Origin: Bacteroidales bacterium UBA3816
GTDB lineage: Bacteria; Bacteroidota; Bacteroidia; Bacteroidales; P3
Reading direction: 5' to 3'
DNA: 11,824 bases
Assembly: GCA_002368955.1 (NCBI GenBank)
Contig: DFDY01000004.1
Coordinates: 25,389-37,212, forward strand
Under the pieces are notes generated by a model, which worked only from the letters and a program-made list of their open reading frames with translations, was not told where the DNA came from and made no database searches. Positions 1 to 6,223 of this stretch are shown piece after piece; position 1 is the stretch's first letter; every line of letters starts with the position of its first letter. Made by a program: the position numbers and the translations under genes.

Positions 1-1587
1 GCGGCTGCGGCTGAGGTTCCAGTCCACGATATTCTCCAGCCAGTTGCCGAAACGGCCAGTGCCGGTGGCCTCGGGTTTCCAGTTGATGGTCTTGTTGAGT
101 TCAATCATGCGGTCGCGCAAGGCGGTGGTGCGAATAAACCAGCTGTCCAGCGGGTAATAAAGGACGGGCTTGTCGGTACGCCAGCAATGGGGGTAACTGT
201 GGGTGTGCTTCTCGCTCTTGAAGAGCTTGCCCTGCTCTTTCAGCATCACCACCAGCTCCACGTCGAGACTCATGTCCTTGTCGGTCTTGGTGGGGTCATA
301 GGCGTTCTTGACAAATTTGCCGGCATACTGGCCATAAAGGGCCACATCGACATTGTCCTTCACCCATTCGGGGTCAAGGTCTTCAAGTTTCCAGAACTTA
401 CCGGTGCGGTCCACCATTGGAGCCTGCTTGCCATCATGGTCGTAAAGAAGCAGGTCGGCAATGCCGGCTTTCTTGGCCACGCGGGCGTCGTCGGCGCCAA
501 AGGTGGGGGCAATGTGGACAATGCCAGTACCGTCTTCGGTGGTAACATAGTCGCCCAGAATGATACGGAAGGCCTCTCCCTCAACGGCGGTGCGGTGGGT
601 CTGCTCGGCCATGTTGACCACCGTGGGCTTCACCCAGGGAATCAACTGCCCGTAGGCAATGCCCTCCAAAGCAGTTCCCTTGCACTCGCCCAGCACGGTG
701 GCATGGAGGAGTTTGGACTTCTCGTCGGGTTCGCCCTCGGTGAAGAAGTTGCCCATCAAGGCTTTGGCCATCACTATGCGGCATGGCTGCTGGGTATAGG
801 GATGAGTGGTATCAAGAAGTACATAGTCGATAGCGGGGCCTACACAAAGGGCCGTGTTCGAGGGTAATGTCCATGGAGTGGTGGTCCAAGCAATGGCATA
901 GGTGTCCACATCGCTTGCAGGGACATCAAATCCTTTCAGCTCTTTCAGTTTGAAGAGAGCGACACAAGTGGTGTCCTTCACGTCGCGATAGCAGCCCGGA
1001 AGGTTCAACTCATGGCTGGATAGGCCGGTGCCAGCAGCGGGACTGAAAGGCTGAATGGTATAGCCTTTGTAGAGCAGCCCCTTGTCATAAAGCTTCTTCA
1101 GCAGGAACCAAAGAGTTTCAATATATTCGTTTTCAAAGGTGATATAAGGATGCTTCAGGTCGACCCAATAGCCCATCTGGCGAGTGAGTTCGTCCCAGAG
1201 GTCTTTGTATTTCAGCACCTCGGTACGACAGGCGTGGTTGTATTCGTCCACGCTGATCTTCTTGCCAATGTCTTCCTTGGTAATGCCGAGGGTCTTCTCT
1301 ACGCCTAATTCGACGGGGAGGCCATGAGTGTCCCAGCCGGCTTTGCGGTCGACATGGAAACCCTTCTGGGCATTATAGCGGCAGAAAACGTCCTTGATGG
1401 TGCGGGCCATGACATGGTGAATGCCCGGCTTGCCGTTGGCTGAAGGGGGACCATCGTAAAATACGAAAGCAGGATGCCCCTCAGACAGTTTCTGACCTTT
1501 CTCAAAAGTCTCATTCTCTTCCCAAAATTTGCGGATTTCCTCGCCAATCTGGGTCATGTTAAGCTGTTTGTACTCCTTATAACTCAT
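1..1587 (-). CDS. ileS: Isoleucyl-tRNA synthetase, N-terminal 529 residues (cut by left edge)
   Basis: This is a cytoplasmic class I synthetase that charges tRNA-Ile and edits Val-tRNA-Ile. The frame is open from ATG at 1587 to the window edge. Visible in order are the catalytic signature region DGPPSANGKPGIHH (residues 45-58), GWDTHGLPVE (84-93), the CP1 editing-domain motifs TTTPWTLPSNTALCV (235-249) and GTGIVHIAPTFGADD (353-367), and the return to the Rossmann core at WNLSRSR (523-529). The KMSKS loop and anticodon-binding domain lie outside. GWDTHGLPVE followed by VEKTLGI resembles the eukaryote-like type-2 IleRS more than the E. coli type. The usual HxGH is replaced by G55-I56-H57-H58. 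The start is preceded by an AT-rich leader and a -7 promoter element about 80 nt upstream. Identification is very secure; assignment to type 2 is an inference. Confidence 0.97.
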   Translation of the reverse strand, partial: MSYKEYKQLNMTQIGEEIRKFWEENETFEKGQKLSEGHPAFVFYDGPPSANGKPGIHHVMARTIKDVFCRYNAQKGFHVDRKAGWDTHGLPVELGVEKTLGITKEDIGKKISVDEYNHACRTEVLKYKDLWDELTRQMGYWVDLKHPYITFENEYIETLWFLLKKLYDKGLLYKGYTIQPFSPAAGTGLSSHELNLPGCYRDVKDTTCVALFKLKELKGFDVPASDVDTYAIAWTTTPWTLPSNTALCVGPAIDYVLLDTTHPYTQQPCRIVMAKALMGNFFTEGEPDEKSKLLHATVLGECKGTALEGIAYGQLIPWVKPTVVNMAEQTHRTAVEGEAFRIILGDYVTTEDGTGIVHIAPTFGADDARVAKKAGIADLLLYDHDGKQAPMVDRTGKFWKLEDLDPEWVKDNVDVALYGQYAGKFVKNAYDPTKTDKDMSLDVELVVMLKEQGKLFKSEKHTHSYPHCWRTDKPVLYYPLDSWFIRTTALRDRMIELNKTINWKPEATGTGRFGNWLENIVDWNLSRSR

Positions 1588-1663
1588 TTATATATTATTA
1601 TTATTTAGTAACACACATATATGCAACACCTTGCACCCCTATTGGTACAAAGTATCTAAGGTG

Positions 1664-1671
1664 CAAATATA
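1664..1671 (-). promoter_or_regulatory. Bacteroidetes -7 promoter element for ileS
   Basis: Read on the minus strand this is TATATTTG, an exact match to the TAnnTTTG element of the Bacteroidetes primary sigma factor. It lies 76 nt upstream of the ileS start. A 10-base T run (minus strand) sits just upstream. The -33 element is poor: only TTTA at 22 nt. The element lies against one arm of an inverted repeat (TTGCACC 1631-1637, GGTGCAA 1660-1666), so initiation could be subject to an operator, but that is inference. Confidence 0.6.
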
Positions 1672-1730
1672 CAAAAAAAAAATGACTTCTTGGTAAATCT
1701 AATTCTTGGAATTTGTTAACGAGGCCTCTA

Positions 1731-1886
1731 TTAAATCGTTAAGGAAGGGCAAACACGGAGGCAACTATGGACCTCGTTTACATTGATACATAACAATTCA
1801 GCAGCAGATAAAATGATACCCATACCAATGTACCATAACCACCTAAACTTCGTCCACCTCTTCATAGTCTGCCATTGATAGTGCAT
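1731..1886 (-). CDS. Possible 51-residue membrane peptide, doubtful
   Basis: This small open frame begins 8 nt after the CPBP protease stop codon and fills much of the spacer before the ileS promoter. The product has a basic, Trp-rich start (residues 9-18) and one hydrophobic stretch, IGMGIILSAAELLCI (20-34), that could span the membrane. No family is recognised. There is no ribosome binding site, base composition does not differ from the surrounding spacer, and the stop overlaps an inverted repeat (TTAACGA 1716-1722, TCGTTAA 1736-1742). It may be a chance frame or a decayed gene remnant. Confidence 0.15.
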   Translation of the reverse strand: MHYQWQTMKRWTKFRWLWYIGMGIILSAAELLCINVNEVHSCLRVCPSLTI

Positions 1887-1893
1887 GAGACTA

Positions 1894-2472
1894 TCAAATG
1901 AATTGGCCGTATGCCAGCAGGATGGACACCAACAAATTGAATAAAGCATGAATCAGAGCGGCATACCGCCACTTGTAGCATGAGGCCACATAGCCCATCA
2001 CCAGGCCAAATCCAAAAGTCGCCACAATAAATACCAGACTGCTACAGGTGAAGACATTAAACCTACTCACGTGAGCCAGTGCAAAGGACAGAGAGGTACT
2101 AATAATCAGCAGTAGCCTCTTCCGGCGGATATGCTTCAGTGCGAAAAGAACACATACACTAAGTATACCCACCACCAGCCCTACTATCCAACCGGCCACC
2201 AAGAAACAGCATCCCGTCTGGAAGATTAACGACCACAGAATGGCCTTCTTATATTTCGTGGCCCATCCCCTGAAAACATACTCTTCGACAACAGCTGCTA
2301 ATAACAAACTCAAAACCACAGAGATGGTGATGCCCTGAGACGCCAATAGCTCATTCAGGGCATCACTAGCAGGTATGTGGTTAAAACAAAGAATAACGGC
2401 ATCGCCCACTAGCCAAAGAGCCAATCCAACAAACAGTACTGGACGAAATTGGATATGTAAGTCTTTCATCAT
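1894..2472 (-). CDS. CPBP-family intramembrane glutamic endopeptidase (Abi/Rce1-like)
   Basis: This is a 192-residue multi-pass membrane protein with all three CPBP motifs: EEYVFR (E63, E64, R68), FALAH (F130, H134) and HALFN (H175, N179). These are the expected active-site residues of Rce1-like membrane proteases, so the enzyme looks intact. Hydrophobic segments lie at about 12-30, 48-62, 78-112, 120-134, 143-165 and 170-190. Substrates in bacteria are mostly unknown; relatives process prenylated proteins, bacteriocin precursors or act in bacteriocin self-immunity. Two ATG codons are adjacent (2472 and 2469); the first is chosen, though either could serve. The gene sits alone between the DUF4295 terminator and ileS, is visibly more AT-rich than ileS or yidC, and may be a recent arrival. 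No bacteriocin precursor is visible beside it. Confidence 0.9.
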   Translation of the reverse strand: MMKDLHIQFRPVLFVGLALWLVGDAVILCFNHIPASDALNELLASQGITISVVLSLLLAAVVEEYVFRGWATKYKKAILWSLIFQTGCCFLVAGWIVGLVVGILSVCVLFALKHIRRKRLLLIISTSLSFALAHVSRFNVFTCSSLVFIVATFGFGLVMGYVASCYKWRYAALIHALFNLLVSILLAYGQFI

Positions 2473-2482
2473 CTCGGTTTCA

Positions 2483-2503
2483 AATGATTACTTAGAAATC
2501 ATT
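2483..2503 (-). promoter_or_regulatory. Inverted repeat just upstream of the CPBP gene
   Basis: AATGATT (2483-2489) and AATCATT (2497-2503) form a perfect 7-bp inverted repeat with a 7-nt spacer. It ends about 10 nt before the first ATG of the CPBP gene. It could be a weak hairpin over the translation start or an operator. It is AT-rich and short, so chance is possible. I found no convincing TAnnTTTG promoter for this gene. Confidence 0.25.
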
Positions 2504-2629
2504 ACAATTGCATACTTCAGGTGTCCCAACATACTTTCTACACTTACAAGAACATTCTGGAAAGTAATAAATGGGGGTACAACCTCTCATTTGGCAACTG
2601 ATACCATTTCTATACATCTGTTTACATTC

Positions 2630-2647
2630 GGGGGGGGCAAAAAAAAA
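2630..2647. repeat. Adjacent homopolymer tracts G8 and A9
   Basis: On the plus strand eight G residues (2630-2637) are followed by one C and nine A residues (2639-2647). The A tract is the U tail of the terminator on the opposite strand. The G tract has no assigned role. It lies about 160 nt upstream of the CPBP start codon and is prone to slippage in replication or to sequencing error. Confidence 0.8.
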
Positions 2648-2667
2648 CCTCCGTTTCACAACAGAGG
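2639..2667 (-). terminator. Intrinsic terminator of the rpmG-DUF4295 unit
   Basis: On the minus strand CCTCTGTT pairs with AACGGAGG (8 bp including one G-U, loop GTGA), followed at once by nine T residues. It lies 47 nt after the DUF4295 stop codon. This is a clear Rho-independent terminator and separates the ribosomal-protein transcript from the CPBP gene. Confidence 0.85.
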
Positions 2668-2713
2668 CTAAAACAAAAGCGTATGAAAAAAAATATTATT
2701 ACTGTGTCCAGAA

Positions 2714-2869
2714 TTATTTTTTCTTGAGGAAGTCCTGTACCTGATCGGAGGGGACGATGGTCTCCTGGAAGGTATAGGCGTTGGTCTTGGGAGAGCGAAC
2801 CATACGGATCACTTTTGCGAAACTTTTACCAGTTGAGGTTTTCAGGGTTGCAACAACTTTCTTTGCCAT
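2714..2869 (-). CDS. DUF4295 small basic protein, ribosome-associated context
   Basis: This is a 51-residue basic protein beginning MAKKVVATLKTSTGKSFAKV and ending DFLKKK. The length, the MAKK start and the position directly behind rpmG match the DUF4295 family, which is restricted to Bacteroidetes and is nearly always found beside rpmG. Function is unproven; size, charge and genetic linkage suggest a ribosome-bound protein. It starts 18 nt after the rpmG stop and shares its promoter and terminator. It is too short for many gene callers. Confidence in the gene is high, in a ribosomal role only moderate. Confidence 0.92.
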   Translation of the reverse strand: MAKKVVATLKTSTGKSFAKVIRMVRSPKTNAYTFQETIVPSDQVQDFLKKK

Positions 2870-2887
2870 AGTTCTCTATCTCCTATT

Positions 2888-3076
2888 TTATTTGATTTCT
2901 TTGTGAACAGTCATTTTCTTCAAGTACGGGTTGTACTTCTTGAGCTCCAAACGCTCGGGGGTATTCTTTTTGTTTTTGGTGGTGACGTAACGGCTCATGC
3001 CGGGAACGCCACTGTTCTTCTGCTCGGTGCACTCGAGGATAACCTGCACTCTAGCGTCTTTATTCTTCTTTGCCAT
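2888..3076 (-). CDS. rpmG: 50S ribosomal protein L33
   Basis: This 62-residue protein begins MAKKNKDARVQVILECTEQK and carries the L33 core with SRYVTTKNKKNTPERLELKKYNP (28-50). It binds 23S rRNA near the E site of the large subunit. It has a single cysteine (C16) rather than two CxxC pairs, so it is the zinc-independent C-minus form. It is the first gene after a strong promoter and is followed by DUF4295. In many Bacteroidetes rpmB (L28) lies directly upstream and ftsY downstream; neither is present here, since the 300 nt upstream contain no L28 frame. Confidence 0.97.
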   Translation of the reverse strand: MAKKNKDARVQVILECTEQKNSGVPGMSRYVTTKNKKNTPERLELKKYNPYLKKMTVHKEIK

Positions 3077-3107
3077 GTCTTTTTATCTATTTTTTTTCGT
3101 TCCTAAT

Positions 3108-3166
3108 CGCTTTCTTATCCGCATGGGAAAGAGCATCAACAATCCACAATACGACCCTCGAAAGCG
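3108..3166 (-). promoter_or_regulatory. Long-range inverted repeat in the rpmG 5' leader
   Basis: CGCTTTC (3108-3114) and GAAAGCG (3160-3166) are perfect 7-base complements enclosing 45 nt. The predicted transcription start is near 3164-3166, so in the RNA the 5' end would pair with a segment about 30 nt before the rpmG ATG. Such a helix could close a folded leader that controls translation, as ribosomal-protein leaders often do. No known leader family is recognised; the role is inference. Confidence 0.35.
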
Positions 3167-3170
3167 GTTG

Positions 3171-3201
3171 CAAAAGTACTACTTTTTTTTTAATAATCAA
3201 G
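3171..3201 (-). promoter_or_regulatory. Strong Bacteroidetes promoter for rpmG
   Basis: On the minus strand CTTG (3198-3201) is followed, 19 nt after its TTG, by TACTTTTG (3171-3178), an exact TAnnTTTG. The spacer is A/T-only for most of its length, and a second T-rich stretch lies upstream (3201-3217). Sequence just after the -7 (CAACCGCTTTC) resembles strong promoters of translation genes in this phylum. The predicted leader is about 90 nt. Confidence 0.85.
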
Positions 3202-3376
3202 TTTTTTTTACAAAAAAATCTTCAAATCACACACAATTATACAAATATCAGCAATATAACATAACACACATTATTATACCAATACTTGGTGGCTCATCAC
3301 AAACAGCAGTTTTTCTTTCAATTATTTCTAAAAATCGGGCATTCGTTTGTCGGCATTTTCACACCTTTTTGATGGG
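3202..3376. other. AT-rich spacer without genes
   Basis: This is the stretch between the end of the lysozyme-fold gene and the rpmG promoter. The only structure I see is a short palindrome, ACCAA-TAC-TTGGT (3278-3290), with no T run on either side, and an AT-rich upstream region next to the rpmG promoter. No clear terminator for the 3377-4690 gene is visible. Open frames here are short and low in complexity. Confidence 0.6.
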
Positions 3377-4690
3377 CTATTCATTGGCATAGGTACCCTC
3401 ATACTCGTCATCGTCATAGATGTATACGGGTTCTGACGGGGCTGGGGGGACAGAGTCCTTCTTTGCGTACTCCCATCCGCGGGGAGGCCGTTTACAATTG
3501 CTCACACTACCTTGGATATAGGCCAATTCTTCTTCGGTAAGTTCTTTGTCGCCCGGGATAAAGCGTTGACGCCAGTAGGGGAAATCTTCGGCCAACTCGC
3601 CCGAATAGTAAAAGTCGAAACCGATGGCTCCAAAGGTATATACCCGGTCCTGAATTTTGATATGGCTACCCCCACAGACAGGGTCGGGCTTTGGCACCGA
3701 CTGGGCAAATCCCACATTGAACAAGGTGAAGAGGATGTCGGGTCGGTCGCTGATATCATAGCCCGCACGCTCCCACTGCATCTTGGTTTGGTGAAGGATG
3801 CAGGCGGTGTAGAGATAGGAATAAAGGTGGTTGCGATAATCCACTAGCCGGTTGTACCTCTCGTCCTCCTGGGCCTGTCCCTCCACAGTGTAGTCAAGCA
3901 GGTGTTCATACCGCTTGCCCATATAGAAAGGCGACGTAGGGTCCTTTAGGTGTTCCTCGATGGTCTTAGCCGTGGACATCTTGATGCCGTTGACGCCATA
4001 GGAGAACTGCGACTGGACGCTCAGCACCTTAACGGGACCCAAATACTGCTTGATGGTTTCGCGCTTGGTGTTGAAGAGGCGAATCTGCTCGCCAATCAGG
4101 CAGCCCACTATCAGGCGGGGTTCAACACCTGTCAGGCGCCCTACCTCGTCTATCAGGGCCTTATCTCGCACGATAGCCTCCTTCAGAGCAGCCCACTCGG
4201 GTCCCACCATCCAAGGAATTACGTTTACCGCTTCTTGCTGGGGATAGCTGTCCAGCAGTTTGTTCACCTGTTGCAACAGTTGATTGTACTCAGTCATGTC
4301 GTCGATATACATGCTGCAGGCCGCAATCATGCGGTCCACCTGCATGGGGTCGTGGCTGAACTGAGCGGCTTGGGTGATAAGCTGGGCATTGACAGGATAG
4401 AACTTGCTGAAGGCAGCCAGTTTGGCATATTGGCGCATCCATCGCTCGTGATATTGCTGATCGGTGAAAGTAGAGTCCTGCAAGGCCTTCATTTCGTCCA
4501 CCGAGAGCATATAGCGGTAGTTCTTGTCCACCGCGCCACGATTTTTGGTGAAGCCCAGCTGGTAGAAAGCCCAGGCTCCGATGATGGCAAACCCAGCCAG
4601 GGCGAAAAGCCCCACAATAATGTCGAAAACCTTGCGCCCTGCGCTGCGTCTGTGCCAGCTTTTCAATGCTGAACTAAACTTATTTGCCAT
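3377..4690 (-). CDS. Membrane-anchored lysozyme-fold protein, probable lytic transglycosylase
   Basis: This is a 437-residue protein with a basic cytoplasmic start, one membrane segment (about 22-44) and a large region expected in the periplasm. The central part resembles the lysozyme/SLT fold. VEPRLIVGCLIGEQIRLF (189-206) carries E201 at the place of the catalytic glutamate. FSYGVNGIKMSTA (229-241) parallels the Ser-Gly-Met-Gln and Pro-Thr-Ala block of SLT proteins, and DILFTLFNVGFA (318-329) parallels the AYNAG block. These suggest peptidoglycan cleavage or binding. The C terminus is acidic and Pro-rich (412-433). The gene starts 24 nt after nhaD, so co-transcription is likely. Activity is inferred from motif order only; Gln and Thr positions deviate from canonical SLT. 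Confidence 0.75.
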   Translation of the reverse strand: MANKFSSALKSWHRRSAGRKVFDIIVGLFALAGFAIIGAWAFYQLGFTKNRGAVDKNYRYMLSVDEMKALQDSTFTDQQYHERWMRQYAKLAAFSKFYPVNAQLITQAAQFSHDPMQVDRMIAACSMYIDDMTEYNQLLQQVNKLLDSYPQQEAVNVIPWMVGPEWAALKEAIVRDKALIDEVGRLTGVEPRLIVGCLIGEQIRLFNTKRETIKQYLGPVKVLSVQSQFSYGVNGIKMSTAKTIEEHLKDPTSPFYMGKRYEHLLDYTVEGQAQEDERYNRLVDYRNHLYSYLYTACILHQTKMQWERAGYDISDRPDILFTLFNVGFAQSVPKPDPVCGGSHIKIQDRVYTFGAIGFDFYYSGELAEDFPYWRQRFIPGDKELTEEELAYIQGSVSNCKRPPRGWEYAKKDSVPPAPSEPVYIYDDDEYEGTYANE

Positions 4691-4714
4691 TTATTATGAA
4701 AAAGAAAAACTCAA

Positions 4715-6139
4715 CTACACTATCGGTACCACAGCAGGAGCCAGAGCGGCAACCGTGTTGGCTGCCTCAGCAGGCTCAAACATGAAGGTGTACATCAAAA
4801 TATACACAACCACACCGGCCAGATAGCCCACCAGGGCCAGCCAGGAGATGTTCTTCAGATACCAAATAAAATCGATTTTCTCCATGCCCATGACGGCCAC
4901 ACCGGCAGCCGAGCCAATGATAAGGAGGCTTCCGCCAGTACCGGCACAGTAGGCCAGGCACTCCCAGAAAGCGTGGTCGGTGGCGAACATGATGTTGTCG
5001 CCCACGATGGGATACATCTTCATGGTGGCGGCCACCAGAGGCACATTGTCGATGATGGACGAGAGAATACCGATGATGATGTCAATCAGGAAGAAACCGC
5101 TCATGCCTGCAATCTCCTTACCCAAGAAGGCATTGCTCAGGCCGTTGGAGAGCATACCCAGAATACCGGCGGCATTCAGCGCGCTGACGGCCATCAGAAT
5201 ACCCAGGAAGAAGAGAACGCTAGGAGTGTCGACATGTTCCAGGGTGCTCATGACGGTAGGCATGGGTTTGCCTGCCTCTTTAAGGTGGCGACGATGGCTG
5301 GCCACTTCGGTGATGACCCAAAGGACCGAGAGGCTGAAGAGCATGCCCAGATAGGGAGGCAGATGGGTGATGGTCTTGAAGATGGGGACGAAAATCAAAC
5401 CGCCAATACCGATAATGAGGATACGCAGGCGCCATTCACGGGGAATGTAGTTGTCGTCGCTCTCAACATAGTCGGGACGCTCGATTTCGCCTTTCATGAT
5501 AGGCATCAGGGAGAGGATGAACACAGGCACAGCCATGCTGAACAACGAGGCCAAAAGGGTCTTCACCATGATGTTGATGGTGGTCACCTGGCCGCCAATC
5601 CACAGCATGATGGTGGTCACGTCGCCAATGGGGCTCCAAGCACCACCGGCGTTGGCTGCAAGAATGACCATGCCGGCAAACAGCCAGCGTTCCTTCTGGT
5701 CCTTGATGAGTTTGCGCAGCAGGGCGCACATAACGATGGCGGTGGTCATGTTGTCCAGCAAGGCAGAAAGGAAGAAGGTGAGCAGACTGAGAATCCACAG
5801 GAGCTTCTTGCGGTTGGTGGTCTTGATGCGGTCGGTGATAATACTGAAACCCTGGTAGTTGTCCACCAAGGAAACAATCGTCATAGCACCCAACAGGAAG
5901 AACACCGTCTCGGCCGTTTCGCCCAAGTTCTCTACCAAGAGAGTCTTGAGGAATGAATGCCACGACTCTGCATCGGTAATGCCGGCCTCTGCTCCGAAGA
6001 AATTCATCGAGAGGGCATACATCACCCACAGCACCACGCCCAGCAGAAGGGCGGAAGCGGTTTTGTTGACTTTCAGTGGGTGTTCCAGCGCTATGCAAGC
6101 GTAACCCACGATAAAGGTGATAACAAATGCAACTATCAT
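4715..6139 (-). CDS. nhaD: NhaD-type Na+/H+ antiporter
   Basis: This is a 474-residue polytopic inner-membrane protein of the ion transporter (ArsB/NhaD) superfamily that exports Na+ (or Li+) in exchange for protons. Two inverted halves are recognisable: SALLDNMTTAIVM (125-137) with NAGGAWSPIGDVTTIMLWIGG (163-183), and SSIIDNVPLVAATM (360-373) with CAGTGGSLLIIGSAAG (398-413). The paired membrane motifs with D129 and D364 and the Gly-rich hairpin tips are characteristic of NhaD. Length is normal and about twelve hydrophobic segments are present. The start follows an AT-rich leader 84 nt behind the yidC stop, past a GC-rich hairpin, so it may be partly co-transcribed with yidC. The lysozyme-fold gene follows 24 nt downstream. 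Confidence 0.94.
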   Translation of the reverse strand: MIVAFVITFIVGYACIALEHPLKVNKTASALLLGVVLWVMYALSMNFFGAEAGITDAESWHSFLKTLLVENLGETAETVFFLLGAMTIVSLVDNYQGFSIITDRIKTTNRKKLLWILSLLTFFLSALLDNMTTAIVMCALLRKLIKDQKERWLFAGMVILAANAGGAWSPIGDVTTIMLWIGGQVTTINIMVKTLLASLFSMAVPVFILSLMPIMKGEIERPDYVESDDNYIPREWRLRILIIGIGGLIFVPIFKTITHLPPYLGMLFSLSVLWVITEVASHRRHLKEAGKPMPTVMSTLEHVDTPSVLFFLGILMAVSALNAAGILGMLSNGLSNAFLGKEIAGMSGFFLIDIIIGILSSIIDNVPLVAATMKMYPIVGDNIMFATDHAFWECLAYCAGTGGSLLIIGSAAGVAVMGMEKIDFIWYLKNISWLALVGYLAGVVVYILMYTFMFEPAEAANTVAALAPAVVPIV

Positions 6140-6186
6140 AATAAATCGTTATTAGTTAATAAATAAAGTTGGTTTCACAACTAATT

Positions 6187-6215
6187 GGTGCGAAGGGGCA
6201 AACCCTCTTCGCACC
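6187..6215 (-). terminator. Strong hairpin between yidC and nhaD
   Basis: GGTGCGAAG (6187-6195) pairs with CTTCGCACC (6207-6215), extended by GGG/CCC past a single bulged base, with a 4-nt loop (6199-6202). It begins 9 nt after the yidC stop codon. No clean T run follows on the minus strand (AATTAGTTGT), so this may be a partial terminator or an RNA-stabilising 3' structure. No clear promoter is seen between it and nhaD. Confidence 0.55.
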
Positions 6216-6223
6216 GCTATAAT

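Noticed and set aside
187..867. A 226-codon plus-strand frame opposite ileS
   Set aside because: It lies wholly within the clear ileS coding region and its product is a compositional shadow.
2375..2671. Plus-strand frame running through the CPBP start and the rpmG-unit terminator
   Set aside because: It crosses a terminator hairpin and homopolymer tracts and has no domain or promoter.
3278..3290. ACCAATACTTGGT palindrome as a terminator for the lysozyme-fold gene
   Set aside because: The stem is only 5 bp and no T run follows on the minus strand.
2903..3392. Plus-strand frames opposite and upstream of rpmG
   Set aside because: They overlap rpmG and its promoter and encode Phe/Asn/Ile-rich sequence typical of AT-rich spacer DNA.
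4973..5956. A 327-codon plus-strand frame antisense to nhaD
   Set aside because: The product is rich in His, Gly and Asp with no recognisable domain, as expected for the complement of a membrane-protein gene.
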